Part shown: piece by piece, positions 22,033-32,563 of the stretch
Position numbering within the stretch: position 1 is the stretch's first letter
How the letters are laid out: every line of letters starts with the position of its first letter
DNA from: Clavulina sp. PMI_390
Taxonomy: Eukaryota > Basidiomycota > Agaricomycetes > Cantharellales > Hydnaceae
DNA length: 32,909 bases
Assembly: GCA_015039315.1 (NCBI GenBank)
Contig: WIDE01000065.1
Coordinates: 1 to 32,909 of the forward strand
Direction: 5' to 3'
The notes under the pieces: generated by a model
Seen by the model: only the letters and a program-made list of their open reading frames with translations
The model's database searches: none
Told to the model about the DNA's origin: nothing
Position numbers and translations under genes: made by a program

Positions 22033-23570
22033 GGGTTTAGCTGGGCTGCTGCTTGAAAGCCCCTTCAGAATATATCAGTGAGAGTTTAAGGAGAAATAAG
22101 GCGTACTTGGACGAGACAAGACAAGACAGTGGTGAGTTGGGATGCTAGTCAGTAAGAGCCTCTGGTTCTTTTATACCTTGTCAGTACGGGAGTGGCGCAG
22201 CCGCGTTCGGTTCTGGGTTCTGACAGGCGATAATCCCCTGTCACAAGTGTGATCGCCTTCACTATTGAAAGACGTCGGCAGCAAAAGGAGGGGTGATGGC
22301 CATCAGGGGAAACCTCGCCTTATTAGCAAACGGTGATCTACCACCACGGAAGATCTCGCACGCGGGCTTACGAGTACCAAACTGGCTGGAGCAAAAACTG
22401 CAACGATAAGAGCGGAATAAAAAATTTCCACTGATGAGAGTGACGCCTTGTTGTGGGTCGCTCCAAGTATTGCTATGCCAAATGAGAGATTGATGGATCT
22501 CGTATGCAGATATCATTAGGCAAGCTGGTATGCGGTTCGATCTGCTCAGAAAAAGGTTACGTCCTGTAATCGAGGGATCCACCAGCCCCGTTGACAACTT
22601 GGCAATAGCGGGCAATGCATGTGTCATTGGCATCGCCAAGCCAGCTGAACTCCTTTGCTAGTAGCGTCAATGTTTTGAATCCAATTCGGAAGCAATTGGC
22701 GCATGGCCACAGCAGGTCCGAGTAACATCTATGCATTGCGCGCGGCGAGGGCGTTGCGCACTTCATTATGATGCAACGAACCGCTCGGGGGTAGGTATAC
22801 AAGCAAGCAGCTCCCAGAGATTCCGCACGGGCTGCGGGCGCGGTGGCCCGGCCTTTCGGGTTTGTGCTACGAGATTGGGAGTTGATGGTGATGAGAGCTC
22901 ATTTTGCTAGACTCATCGGGCTATGCGAGGCTGGAGGCGTGGAGCGAGCGGTTTGGCTGAATCGACAAGAAAGTTGTTCGTCGTTCGCAACTCGTGACGT
23001 CACACCCACCGATTCCTGTGGCTGGGCCAGTCACTGTTCAATGGCTCTAGAGGGCGATGCAACAGGGATCGCCTGTTGTCATGTCTGTTACAGTTCATCC
23101 AGAATGCACTGTGAGAGTCATAATAACTTGAGACAGTGCTTTAGCTCTGGTGCCTCCGGTCATGAATACTGCCGAGCGGCTAGGAGTGCACTAGCAATAT
23201 CGTCAGCCCCTTTGCAGAAGCTGAGATTTCCGGTAACTGTGCAGACCAGCACCTGTCATAGCCCCACCATTCTGGGTCATCACGTAGCTGTGTTTCTGTT
23301 GCACAATAACGCGGGCCTACGGAGGGCTCGATGCCGGTCTACGAACCGAAACACAGGAGCCAGATGGTTTATTGGGCATATTTAGCAGAAATACGTAGCT
23401 AGCCAGAGGCAGCGCATGAGCGTATTTGGCAGGTGTATCTATTATTGTAGACGCTAGCGATATTCAATTATAGCTAATGCAGAAATTAGTAATATAATCT
23501 ACGAGATCTACGTGGCCTTGAGATCGCCACCAGTGAGCTGCAATGCTCGCAGCTGACAATTACACAATCC
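22033..23570. other. Intergenic between the two small Cys-rich genes
   Basis: About 1.5 kb. It contains the gene E promoter, and a perfect CRE-like palindrome TGACGTCA at 22995-23002. A 180-codon plus-strand frame (22843-23385) starts with GTG, has no recognisable domain and an odd composition, so it is not called. Nothing else recognised. Confidence 0.4.
22168..22175 (-). promoter_or_regulatory. TATA box of small gene E
   Basis: TATAAAAG on the gene strand, about 136-143 nt upstream of ATG 22032. The same sequence lies at nearly the same distance before gene F. Confidence 0.7.
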
Positions 23571-24132
23571 TCAATGATGCAAAATGCAGTCAGTACAACG
23601 CATTATGCTGATATAGCCGGTGATAACGTCCCCCGCCCGATAGCTGGAATCCGAGTAGTGATTGGCGAAAAAAAAATTGAGGGATTACTCATTGGCGACT
23701 TACATAGCATAGTGCCCTAAAACGCAAGGAATGTTAGAGAATAGTCGAGAAACCCAAAGAACAAAATCTAAATTCCTGACCCCGACTCCGGCATACATCT
23801 CCACTACAATTGGGCCACCCCTGGGTATGCTGGAGGCTCGTCGTACAGAACGACCACCCGCAATCTCGCTTACGGAAGATGAGCGCGGACAAAAATCGTG
23901 AACAAATGACACCCACGTACTCGGACACCAGCGGGGTCAGCTCTAGGATCGATTTCCGTGTGCCCTTTGTGGCAAGTTAGTATCGACGAGCCCCCTGATG
24001 CACGTAATTCGGGCGCACCGCACACTATCACCAATACAGTGAAAAAACATGTAATATGAATATGAGAGAGGGCATGGAAGGATCCGACAGGGACATACCG
24101 AACTGATGCACACCCCGGCCGTAGACACACAT
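23571..24132 (-). CDS. Small Cys/His-rich protein F (83 aa), five exons
   Basis: Exons: 24132-24099 (34 nt), 23964-23921 (44), 23868-23781 (88), 23716-23704 (13) and 23643-23571 (73). These are exactly the exon lengths of gene E. The protein begins MCVYGRGVHQF, has GHTEIDPRADPAGVR, the same C-x4-C-x12-C-x4-C-x23-C-x2-C core (DCGWSFC, WPNC, VC, RCTDC) and ends ILHH. By my count 27 of 83 residues differ from E, while all core Cys, His40, His57, the WPNC and GDVITGY segments are kept. Introns share no obvious sequence, so selection on the protein is the simplest reading. Function unknown; zinc binding is inferred only from the Cys/His pattern. Confidence 0.85.
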
Positions 24133-24265
24133 GACTCGGTCGAATAGCTGAATTGGAAGTAGATAAGGATATGGATGTACAATCACTAGCGCCTAGCGCA
24201 ATGGTGTCGGTCGAGTTGCACACGTTGCTCAATGGACTCAGTCTAAGAGGGTGAAAGCGTCGAGG

Positions 24266-24273
24266 CCTTTTAT
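24266..24273 (-). promoter_or_regulatory. TATA box of small gene F
   Basis: ATAAAAGG/TATAAAAGG on the gene strand, about 134-142 nt upstream of ATG 24132, matching the gene E arrangement. Confidence 0.7.
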
Positions 24274-25093
24274 ACTTTGATAGTGGAAGGACGCATCATT
24301 ACGAACGTGCCCATGCTCTGGCTGCAACAAGCGCTTGTCTCTAGATGGAAAAGAGGGCAAATCAATAAGATGAAGGCAATGATGGGAGGATCATGGGCCG
24401 TCTGGATGCTCGGAAATCCTGCTTGGGTTAGCAAATGGGCCTCACGCGCCACACAAGATTCTCACATGGGCGCCTGCTTAGGACTTTGGCGAGCTTTAAT
24501 CACAGCAATAAAGCAGCATTAAGCTCAAGTTATGGTGGTTCGACGCTCGTTGATCTAGGTTAGGGGTGGATTAATCGCTCTGGCTGCTCCCCACGAGGTA
24601 AAGCGAGCTACACGCTAGAGGGAGTACACCCCAGATGCTATGAAAGCCTTTGATCGTATCACCTTCCGTAATATCGACTGGCGGGATATCTCGCTTCGAA
24701 AGTTAGCGACAGGAGGCGATGCCTGCATCTCCAGCATCATTGCGCGTCGTTCAACATCTTCCCAATTCAACTTGAGAGCCGAAGGTGGATTGCTCCAAAC
24801 GCCGAGAAAGACAAAATTCATGGCGCTCTTTCATATGAGCACAGGAGTATTACGCATATCGCTGCTTGCTTGAGGGGTTCGGGATTTCGCGCGCCCGTTG
24901 TGGCCGCGTTTCACTGAGATCTCAGACTGTTGAGCAAGTGTTGATGTTTGTTGAGGAGGCGTAACGTAAACCAATGCCGAGAAACCACTTGCAGGGCCCT
25001 TCAGGGGGAGCTGGAGGCGAGGCAAGGATCAGGCTCCAGTGAGATGACACCTGTTTGTACTGGTTCCGAACTCGTGATCTGTGTGGTGCCTGT

Positions 25094-25357
25094 TCACATG
25101 GTACGATAAGCATGGCCCTTCTCGTGCAAATTATGGAGGCTCGCAGAAGTATGGAAATGTATAGGTTTATCAAGCGCCCACCTCGCCGCGGTGTTGAGCT
25201 TTCGCCCGCTCACACCATTGACGTCGCCGCTAGCCAGCGCTGCCCATTCTCCTTGCATTTTCACTGCGCTATGCTTTGAATGGCAAAGTAAATCCGACTG
25301 TGCCTGATTAACAGCCTGATACAATTCCCCGAGTATTTGCAAGGCAGGTTCATTCAT
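25094..25357 (-). CDS. Hypothetical small ORF (87 aa)
   Basis: Begins at an ATG and reads MNEPALQILGELYQAVNQ, followed by a further helical stretch (SDLLCHSKHSAVKMQGEW), ending at TGA. No domain recognised, no paralogue in the window. A GTGTGAGC donor-like site after about residue 46 means it could also be a first exon of a spliced gene reaching 24615. Low confidence; it may be chance. Confidence 0.2.
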   Translation of the reverse strand: MNEPALQILGELYQAVNQAQSDLLCHSKHSAVKMQGEWAALASGDVNGVSGRKLNTAARWALDKPIHFHTSASLHNLHEKGHAYRTM

Positions 25358-25460
25358 CTCAAATGGCGGGTTCGGATTTCCTATGATAGCATTCGTCGCA
25401 GCGGCGAACCTCTTGCCAACATGCTGTCCCGATTAACTAGCTACCCCTTTGATCATTCCG

Positions 25461-27930
25461 TCATAGCACATATCGATATCCACTCCAGAGATCCCCCTTT
25501 TCCCTGCGTGCCTCGTCTACGGTTTCATACGTCCCACCCGAATACTTGCTATCTGTCTCGCCCTCCAAAGCATCTTTCCCGCCTGGGAGATCCGAAAGAA
25601 TGCGTTCAGTTCTCAGTCCAGCATCGCGGGCTTTGTTTTCGCGATCGAGCTTGATGATGAAGACAATAGAGCTGAGTAGGCCCGCCACCAGATACGACAG
25701 GACAAGGATGTGCCCAGGGCGATACCAGGGCGTGTAAGCAGCTCGGTACTATAATATTAATCAGCAGGGCGATTGTGTCGTTGTCGGCAAGAGTACTCAC
25801 GACATTAACCATAGCTGGAGCGTTGAGATTAGCCTGAGGTATCGTGGAATTTTGTAAAGATTAACGGTGAATATGTCTTAGGCAAGGAAAGGCTCACAAA
25901 TCTGATAAAAGACGGATAGTTAGCATTAACTTTGCTGGGTCACGCTAGCGACGAGGGGAGACGCTCACCCAATCATCATTGCTAACGACACTGCGCGTTT
26001 GTAAGATCCCTCGACGTTGTTACTTAGCCAAGCACTGGAAACAAGAGCGAACATGAATTGGAGTGTCAGCTTGAGGCCATGAAGAAGGCACTCTATCCAG
26101 CACTCACATGGTATTGGCTAATCACGTAACGGAAGCCATTTTACGCCAATGAAAACATTGATAGGTTGATGGTCAGTAGGAACCCGACAAGTCAACAAAA
26201 GGGGCTAGCGTACGGATGATAGGGCTGATCCCCGTGGAAGCCAAGTAAAGAGCGAAGTATGACAACTTTGAGTTTCTTGAGACGATCAAGATGATATAGG
26301 CAGTGATGGCGATACAAAATAGTACCCTTTACATCGGAAATATGACTATATTCAGCAATCGCGGTTAAGGGATGAAGATGTAGCAAACACTAACACATTG
26401 TAAAAGCCTCTCCGACCTGTTCGATCGGCTGTGTATCCGATAAGAACGCACATCATGGAGCCCCACACGCTGGGAGGCGCGGACATCAGATTTGCCGGAG
26501 TCGCCTTGTAACCAAGCTGGTTGATGATGCTTGGCGTGAAAAGCGCGAGACTATACACAGGTACCTCACTGATGAAAGGCACCGTAATGGCGGTTTATAC
26601 CGCTCTCAATCAGCACGGTTCGCAACTAGATCATAGATGGGAAGAAGGGGACTGACGCTCCCGCAAAACAAATCACTGGCGAGACATCAGTGAAATTCTT
26701 CCCAACTGAATAAGATGCTACTTACTACCGAACCAAGTCTTCCAGTCCGTGAAGGCTGCCCACACATGGCGACGAGAGAGTTTCTCCCCTCTTCCTGCAC
26801 TGTGTTGGTTGTCCGCTTGGAGGCGAGCAATAACAAAAGCACCTGAGAATTGCACAAGAACGTCAACAAACATAGGCAACATGCACCAGAAAGACTCCGT
26901 ACGTTCATCCTCCGTCAAGAACTGCAAGACAGCAAGGTAAGAGGGCTGGCGTCAAATGTGAATAAGCTTGAAGCATTAACATACCTTCGCATGCTCAGGG
27001 AAATCTTGGATAGCCCAGTACGACGCGAAGCCAACGACCACAGTCAGTAGACCCTCGATAATGAAGATCCCTATTATGAACACGTCCATACAATAGATAT
27101 TTTAGCCCCTAGTTACAGATTAGTGCGCTAACGCCAGACCTGAATGACTCACAGGCCCAACCAGATTTTCCACCAATTCCGTGCATGTTCGAGAGAGCAG
27201 CCGCGAGGAGTCCACCGAACGCTGCAGCCATAGTAGCCGCAGAAAAGAACAAGGCAGCTCGAAGCCCAAATTCACTACGCTTATACCAGCACGACAGGTA
27301 GTAGTTGATTCCAGGGAAAAGCCCTGCCTCCCTAGCGCCAAGCCACCAGCGTACGGCTGTCATTGCAGAAAAGCATGCATCTTCAACAGAAGCATAGATT
27401 GGCGTGATAACAGTCAATAAACATACCCAATAGTCCTGACGAGTTGTGTACAAGGCCTTGCGTGACCATGACAGACCCCCAAATCACCATGATGGTGCTA
27501 AACCAGACATATGGTTTGAGCCGCTTGACTAGGAGATTCGATGGAATCTACGGTTGGACGAAGAGACATGATCAGTATGCAGATCATCTGTGTTGCAACC
27601 ACCAAAACAACATACCTCGAAAGAAGCGTAAGAGAAGAAAAAGATTGACAGGGACCAGAGATACATTTGATCCGTCAAATGCAGATCCTTTTTCAATCCA
27701 TACAGACTCGCGTTGCCAATGCTCGCGCGATCCAAGAATGACAGCAAAAACAATAGGGTTAACCAAGGGATCAAGGTGAGATCGATTTTCCACAGAAGCT
27801 TGCGCTCAGCCTCGGGCGAGAACTTTGCGAGGATTGAAGCATATTCAGCCTCGGGAGTGCTCGTTTCTAGAGTGTCAAAAGGCTTCTCTCCACTGATGCT
27901 CCCCTTCTCGACAACATCATCTGCGCTCAT
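25461..27930 (-). CDS. MFS transporter 1, ACS (Dal5/TNA1-like) family, 522 aa, 14 exons
   Basis: Exons: 27930-27616, 27547-27427, 27356-27153, 27070-26985, 26921-26903, 26842-26726, 26675-26657, 26568-26395, 26326-26214, 26117-26108 (10 nt), 26034-25969, 25901-25898 (4 nt, ATTT), 25833-25801 and 25748-25461. All introns are GT-AG and all phases agree, giving 523 codons with stop. Family signatures: FSPEAERKLLWKIDLTLIP before TM1, LSFLDRASIGNA, LVKRLKPYVW, WLGAREAGLFPGINYYLSCW, YSLALFTPSIINQLGY, and the cytosolic tail LDRENKARDAGLR. About 12 membrane helices. Relatives carry nicotinate, allantoate, tartrate or similar anions in symport at the plasma membrane; the substrate here is not determinable. 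It is one of at least three tandem copies. Confidence 0.92.
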
Positions 27931-28713
27931 GGCAATGTCGTGACTTCGTGATATTCAGAGGGAGGTTGAGGGCAGAGAATGTTGGCGTGGGGGTCGCTTG
28001 TGGGAAGGGGGCGAAGGGCCTGATCAAACGCAGAGGGCTACTGCACAGATATTTAGCAGAAAACATTTCAATGGCGACAGGTGACCCCAAGATAATGAAA
28101 CTGCCATTTGGACGTGGAAGATCCCTGGCTGTGGCAACTCTAGTAGCAAGAAGGCATTCCGTGAGTCTACGGGCTATTGCGGCACCTGGGCCCGTTCCAT
28201 TCGCCCACCAAAAATATCGAGGAACTAGATCGCTTCTCATGATACGGAGATAAGGTGCTGTTTCGATCAGGAGGCGTGGTATCGTGGACAGTGGAGTGGA
28301 GTGATCTCAATGAAGCCTCAGGTCCGTTTTGCCACAGACTTGGCCAATTGCTTCCATAACGAGTGTGCCTGTAAGTGGGGTTGCCGCTTCGATCGCAATG
28401 ACAAGTAGTTACCGCAGCACGGGAACACCCCAGTTCCTGCACCGTCAATGCATCTATTAGAAGCATTCGTGAGATAAGGTCGGAAGACGGATCTGAGATC
28501 GGCTACACCGGCGGCTTCCGAGATGCCGGCTGGGCAAAGAGGATCCTCCATTGTGAATGCTCCCGCCTCTTCTATGGTTTAGCTCTCTCAAATTAAGCAT
28601 TAATGAACCCAGTAGCAGTGCGAATAGATACATCGTGGAGCCTCAAGATGGGGGTACCAGTCTGGGTACAAACAGCGGACAGATCGCAGTATACATTGTT
28701 TTATCAAGCCACA
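27931..28713. other. Promoter of transporter 1 and 3' flank of transporter 2
   Basis: About 780 nt without a supported gene. The minus-strand frame 28318-28551 has no recognisable domain. Confidence 0.4.
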
Positions 28714-31312
28714 TCAGAGTACGTATCGATACCCACTCCAAAGGTCCCCTTTATCCTTGCGTGCCTCATCTACCGTTTCGTAGGTGCCTCCTGGACACTC
28801 ATCGCCCTTTCCGCTGGCATCATCGGTTAATATTCGCTCGTCTCGTAGTCCACCATCGCGTGCTTTATTTTCGCGGTTGAGCATGTAGATGGATATCACA
28901 GAGGCGACGAGGCCAATGATTAGGTAGGCGAGGATGACAATATGTCCAGTGCGATACCATGGCTTATCTGTTGCTCGGTACTATGTTGAATAAATGCTTC
29001 AGCAAATGCCCGACACCGTTGGGATGCAGCGCGAAGCAGACTCACAACATTGACGCCAACCGGAGCGTTAAGATTTGCCTAGGTAGCATGCACGAAAAAA
29101 ATGTCATGTTGAGCATTGGAGTTCGGTGTAGAAGAACTCACAAATCTACCATTGGGAAGTTATCAGATGTCAGAATGCGTCATGGCCAAGACGCACACAG
29201 GTTGCTTACCCTATCATCATTGCTATGACCACAGCACGTTTGTATGACCCCTCAACGTTGTTGCTAACCCAAGCGCTACAAGGGTGGTTTAGTGAGTCAA
29301 ATTCTGACCATTACCTGAATGCGACTGTGACTCACATAGTGTTTGCTGATTCGAGGATAACCCAAGACATGAAACCCACAAGAGGACTCATAAGCGATTA
29401 GCAGAGCCTGAAATAAAACATAGTACGACGTACGAATCACAGGACTAATCCCTGTGGAGCAGAGGAAGATAGCAAAATACGACAGCTTCGCGTGCCGAGA
29501 AACAATCAAGATAATGTATCCAACAATGGCGATACTAAGAAGCGCTCTGGAACGGCCAATTGCAATTTGATGTCATCAACGAAGGCAGGGTATATCCAAA
29601 TCACAAAAACTCACATGTTGTACAACCCTCGTCTCCCTGAGTGATCGGCCAGGAATCCAATGGCCACGCAAACGATAGCGCCCCAGACATTCGGAGGTGC
29701 TGAAAGCAGGTTCGCGGGTGTAGCGTGGTAGCCGAGCTGGTTGATGATGCTGGGCATGAAGAGAGCAAGGCTGTAGACAGGGACCTCACTAACAAAATGT
29801 CAGAGGATGATCATGACATCATTAGATTCGATGTTCCGCTAATGTAATTGAGTTGAGAAGAACTGACGCTCCAGCGAAACATAACACTGGTGACGAATCA
29901 GGAAAAATACTTTGACAAAATGGAAGGCAAAAGTTCACTCACTTCCTAACCACGTTTTCCAATCCTTTGCGGCAGCCCAGACCCATTTCCTAGTTAATTT
30001 CTCTTGCCCTCCAGCGCTGTGCTGATCATCAGCTCGTAGGCGAGCGATAATAAACGCCCCTGAAGACAAGGTCACGGCAGTGCAGATCATATGAGGAAGC
30101 CAGGCTACTCACGTTCATCTTCCGTCAAGAACTGGAACAAAGGGGGACATCAGTATCATTCCACGATTTCTAGGGAATAAAAGCCCTAGGAAGGGAACCA
30201 ACCTTTGCGTTTTCAGGGAAGTCTTGAATCGCCCAATACGATGCAAAACCTAGCACCACAGTGATCAAGCCCTCAATAATGAAGATCCCTATTACCACGT
30301 GCGCAAATGTTTTGATTACGGCCGCCACACCGGCATGGTAAGATGAACAGGGCCAAGAAAGCGCAGTCAGTTCGCAATTTAGATGAAGTTTACTTGAGAA
30401 CTCATGCGCATGAGCACGAGCCATGAGCGATGAACTCGCGTAGGCCACGCGTTCGTGGGCCTATATGAATAGATAACGAGATGAAGAAGGGCTGGCAACT
30501 CACAGGCCCATCCCGACTTCCCACCGACTCCATGTAGGTTGGACAGGGCCGCCGCAAGAAGACCACCGAAGGCGGCCGCCGCATTGGTGGCGGAGAAGAA
30601 GATGGCGGCACGACGCCCGAACTCGCGGCGCTTGTACCAGCATGAGAGATAGTAGTTGATACCTGGGAACAGCCCAGCTTCAGCCGCCCCCAGGAACCAT
30701 CGGACCGCTGAAACGATTCGAGGTGCACGTGGAAGGGAAGGGGGGAGGGTTATGTGTTGAGCGTGGTCAAGGTGAGGATCGAGATCTATCCACATACCCA
30801 ATAGTCCCGAATAGTTGTGGACGAGGCCTTGGGTAATCATGGCAATTCCCCACACGACCATGATTCCGCTGAACCAGACGTAAGGTTTCAGGCGTTTGAG
30901 GATCATGTTGGATGGAATCTAACAGAGATTGGGAAGATTCGTGGAGTCACTTTCACCGGATGACCAGTGCACGGACCCCGGAGTGACTCACCTCGAAGAT
31001 AGCATACGAGAAGAAGAATATGGACAACGCCCAAAGGTACCCCTGGTTTGTTAGGTGCAGATCTTTTTGTAGCCCATACAGGCTCGCGTTCCCGATACTC
31101 GAACGATCCAGGAAAGAGAATAGAAACAGCAGTGATAGCCACGGTATCAAAGTGAAGTCAATTTTGCGAAGGAGCTTTCGCTCTGCTTCAGGGGAAAATT
31201 TAGCGAGTATAGCAGCATATTCAACTTCCGAGTTTGCTTGTGCAGACTCGACGGCATTCATGGGCTTTTCGCCGTCAATGCTGCCCTGTTCAGCTGTAGA
31301 GTCTGAGCCCAT
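28714..31312 (-). CDS. MFS transporter 2, ACS (Dal5/TNA1-like) family, 517 aa, 14 exons
   Basis: Exons: 31312-30992, 30918-30798, 30707-30504, 30288-30203, 30131-30113, 30059-29943, 29886-29868, 29788-29615, 29546-29434, 29345-29336 (10 nt), 29275-29210, 29145-29142 (4 nt), 29078-29046 and 28980-28714. Exons 2-13 have exactly the lengths seen in transporter 1; only the first and last differ. Signatures include FSFLDRSSIGNA, FLGAAEAGLFPGINYYLSCW, LPRRREFG-type loop (YKRREFGRRAA), STGISPVI then PNTIAW across the 10-nt exon, and LNRENKARDGGLR near the C terminus. Intron 3 is long (215 nt against 82 nt in transporter 1). Plasma-membrane anion symporter by family; substrate unknown. It probably arose by tandem duplication with its neighbours. 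Confidence 0.92.
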
Positions 31313-32563
31313 AATATTACGCGTAAGATCGGAGGCGAGGAGTAGATCTTGAAGGGGGGGTCGGGTTTGTTGGGGGGCGCTCCCGGGGCGGTGGGAAGAA
31401 GGGGAAAGCCACGGAGTTGAGGGATTAGTCGCTTAGGACGATATATAGCAGGAGGGCCTCAATAGAAGGTATGTGTCGGTGGGAATGGGCTCTAGGAAGT
31501 GCCTGCACGGTGCTGCCCCGTGGTAGGTAATGAGGCTCACTCGATCTTCCAGGGGCTGGCAGAAGTCCAAGGACCACACAAAAAAGCATGGCACGAGCCC
31601 TCCAGGGCAACTGTTCTTTGGGTGAATATGAAATATCGCACATCAAATTCTCGTCGGGGCGTATGAATTTGCGGTTGAATCAGAGGGGGCTTGTACTTCG
31701 GCGATTGATTTGGCGGGCCACGTTATCGATGCCGCTGTGGCGGGATTGTGATGTAAGGAAGCTGACGAATGGCGTGTGGAGGTGGGAGCAATGGAAGGCA
31801 TCATCGATGGGAGTGTGGCCTAATGGCGAACTCGTGACCAAAAACGGCGTTTCGAGGCGGTCGGCGTCGTGATGGTTATCCCGACGCCTCTTGCTTTTCA
31901 GCCACGCTGTCGGCTGCAGCGGCACCCTCCGTTCTGACGATCCAGTCCTCTCAACTACTGACATCCTATGGAGAGGAAAGGAAATTATAGGCGATTCTTT
32001 GACAAAGGAGCTTGGTCTCGGGACTTTGTTCCTGGCTGGTGCTGGCCTTCACGAAATCTTTGGGGTCTGGGAAACGCCCAACTACAGATTACTTCCTTTC
32101 CAGTCATGATCTTGGCACGGCTCGTGCGGGAGAAAAGACAACGAGCAGCGTCGACGCCTTTCGTCGGGCTCTCTATCTCGACTTCGAGCGCAATGCCTGA
32201 CCGATCCTTGAAGAGGATATGGGCAAATCTCCGTCCCGTATGACAAATGTGGGCCGGCGGCTGACCCTGCTTTCTGCGGGATGCCTAATCTTGGTGAAAT
32301 GCACCGACAACCAAGGCGTATTTTGTGCTGTCAGTAGCAGAAAGATCTGCCAATTGCACTTGCGCTTGATCAGAGCGGAGGTCATACGGCATATATGCGC
32401 GTCTCACTACACAAAGGGAACCCGTTAAATTGACAAATTGACAAAGAAACTACATATCCTAATTGAGGAATGGGACGAAGATAAAAACAGTAACACTATG
32501 ACCATAATAGTCTCCCTAAGAGAAAGTACGAACACCACAACAAACCTACTCGCTATCCAAGGC
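31313..32563. other. Promoter of transporter 2 and 3' flank of transporter 3
   Basis: About 1.25 kb. A TATA box lies at 31441-31448. CGG triplets, the half-site type bound by Zn2Cys6 factors, occur at several places (for example near 31657, 31731 and 31858) but not more than chance would allow me to claim. No gene seen. Confidence 0.4.
31441..31448 (-). promoter_or_regulatory. Probable TATA box of transporter 2
   Basis: CTATATAT (gene strand) about 130 nt upstream of ATG 31312, similar in distance to the TATA boxes of the small genes E and F. Confidence 0.5.

Larger units (their letters stand above)
24133..25460. other. Promoter of gene F and poorly explained stretch upstream of it
   Basis: Contains the gene F TATA box at 24266-24273. 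From about 24500 to 25460 (the 3' side of transporter 1) there are several short open frames on both strands: minus 24615-24821 (includes LNWEDVERRAMMLEMQ), plus 24640-24873, and minus 25094-25357. They do not join into a clear gene. The 25094-25357 frame has an ATG and a helical, plausible composition and is listed separately. Confidence 0.4.

Noticed and set aside
22995..23002. TGACGTCA (CRE) palindrome as a regulatory site
   Set aside because: A single 8-bp match 960 nt from the nearest start codon is expected by chance often enough; noted only in the intergenic entry.
22843..23385. 180-codon plus-strand open frame between the small Cys-rich genes
   Set aside because: It starts with GTG, has no recognisable domain, an unusual composition, no paralogue and no splice context. 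Length alone is weak evidence.
24615..25025. Possible spliced minus-strand gene built from short frames at 24615-24821 and 24831-25025
   Set aside because: The only obvious intron between them would be about 26 nt, and no consistent joining to 25094-25357 was found.
26108..26220. Transporter 1 read as a pseudogene because of in-frame stops around 26130-26210
   Set aside because: The stops fall inside an intron once the conserved 10-nt exon 26108-26117 is recognised; frame is then intact.
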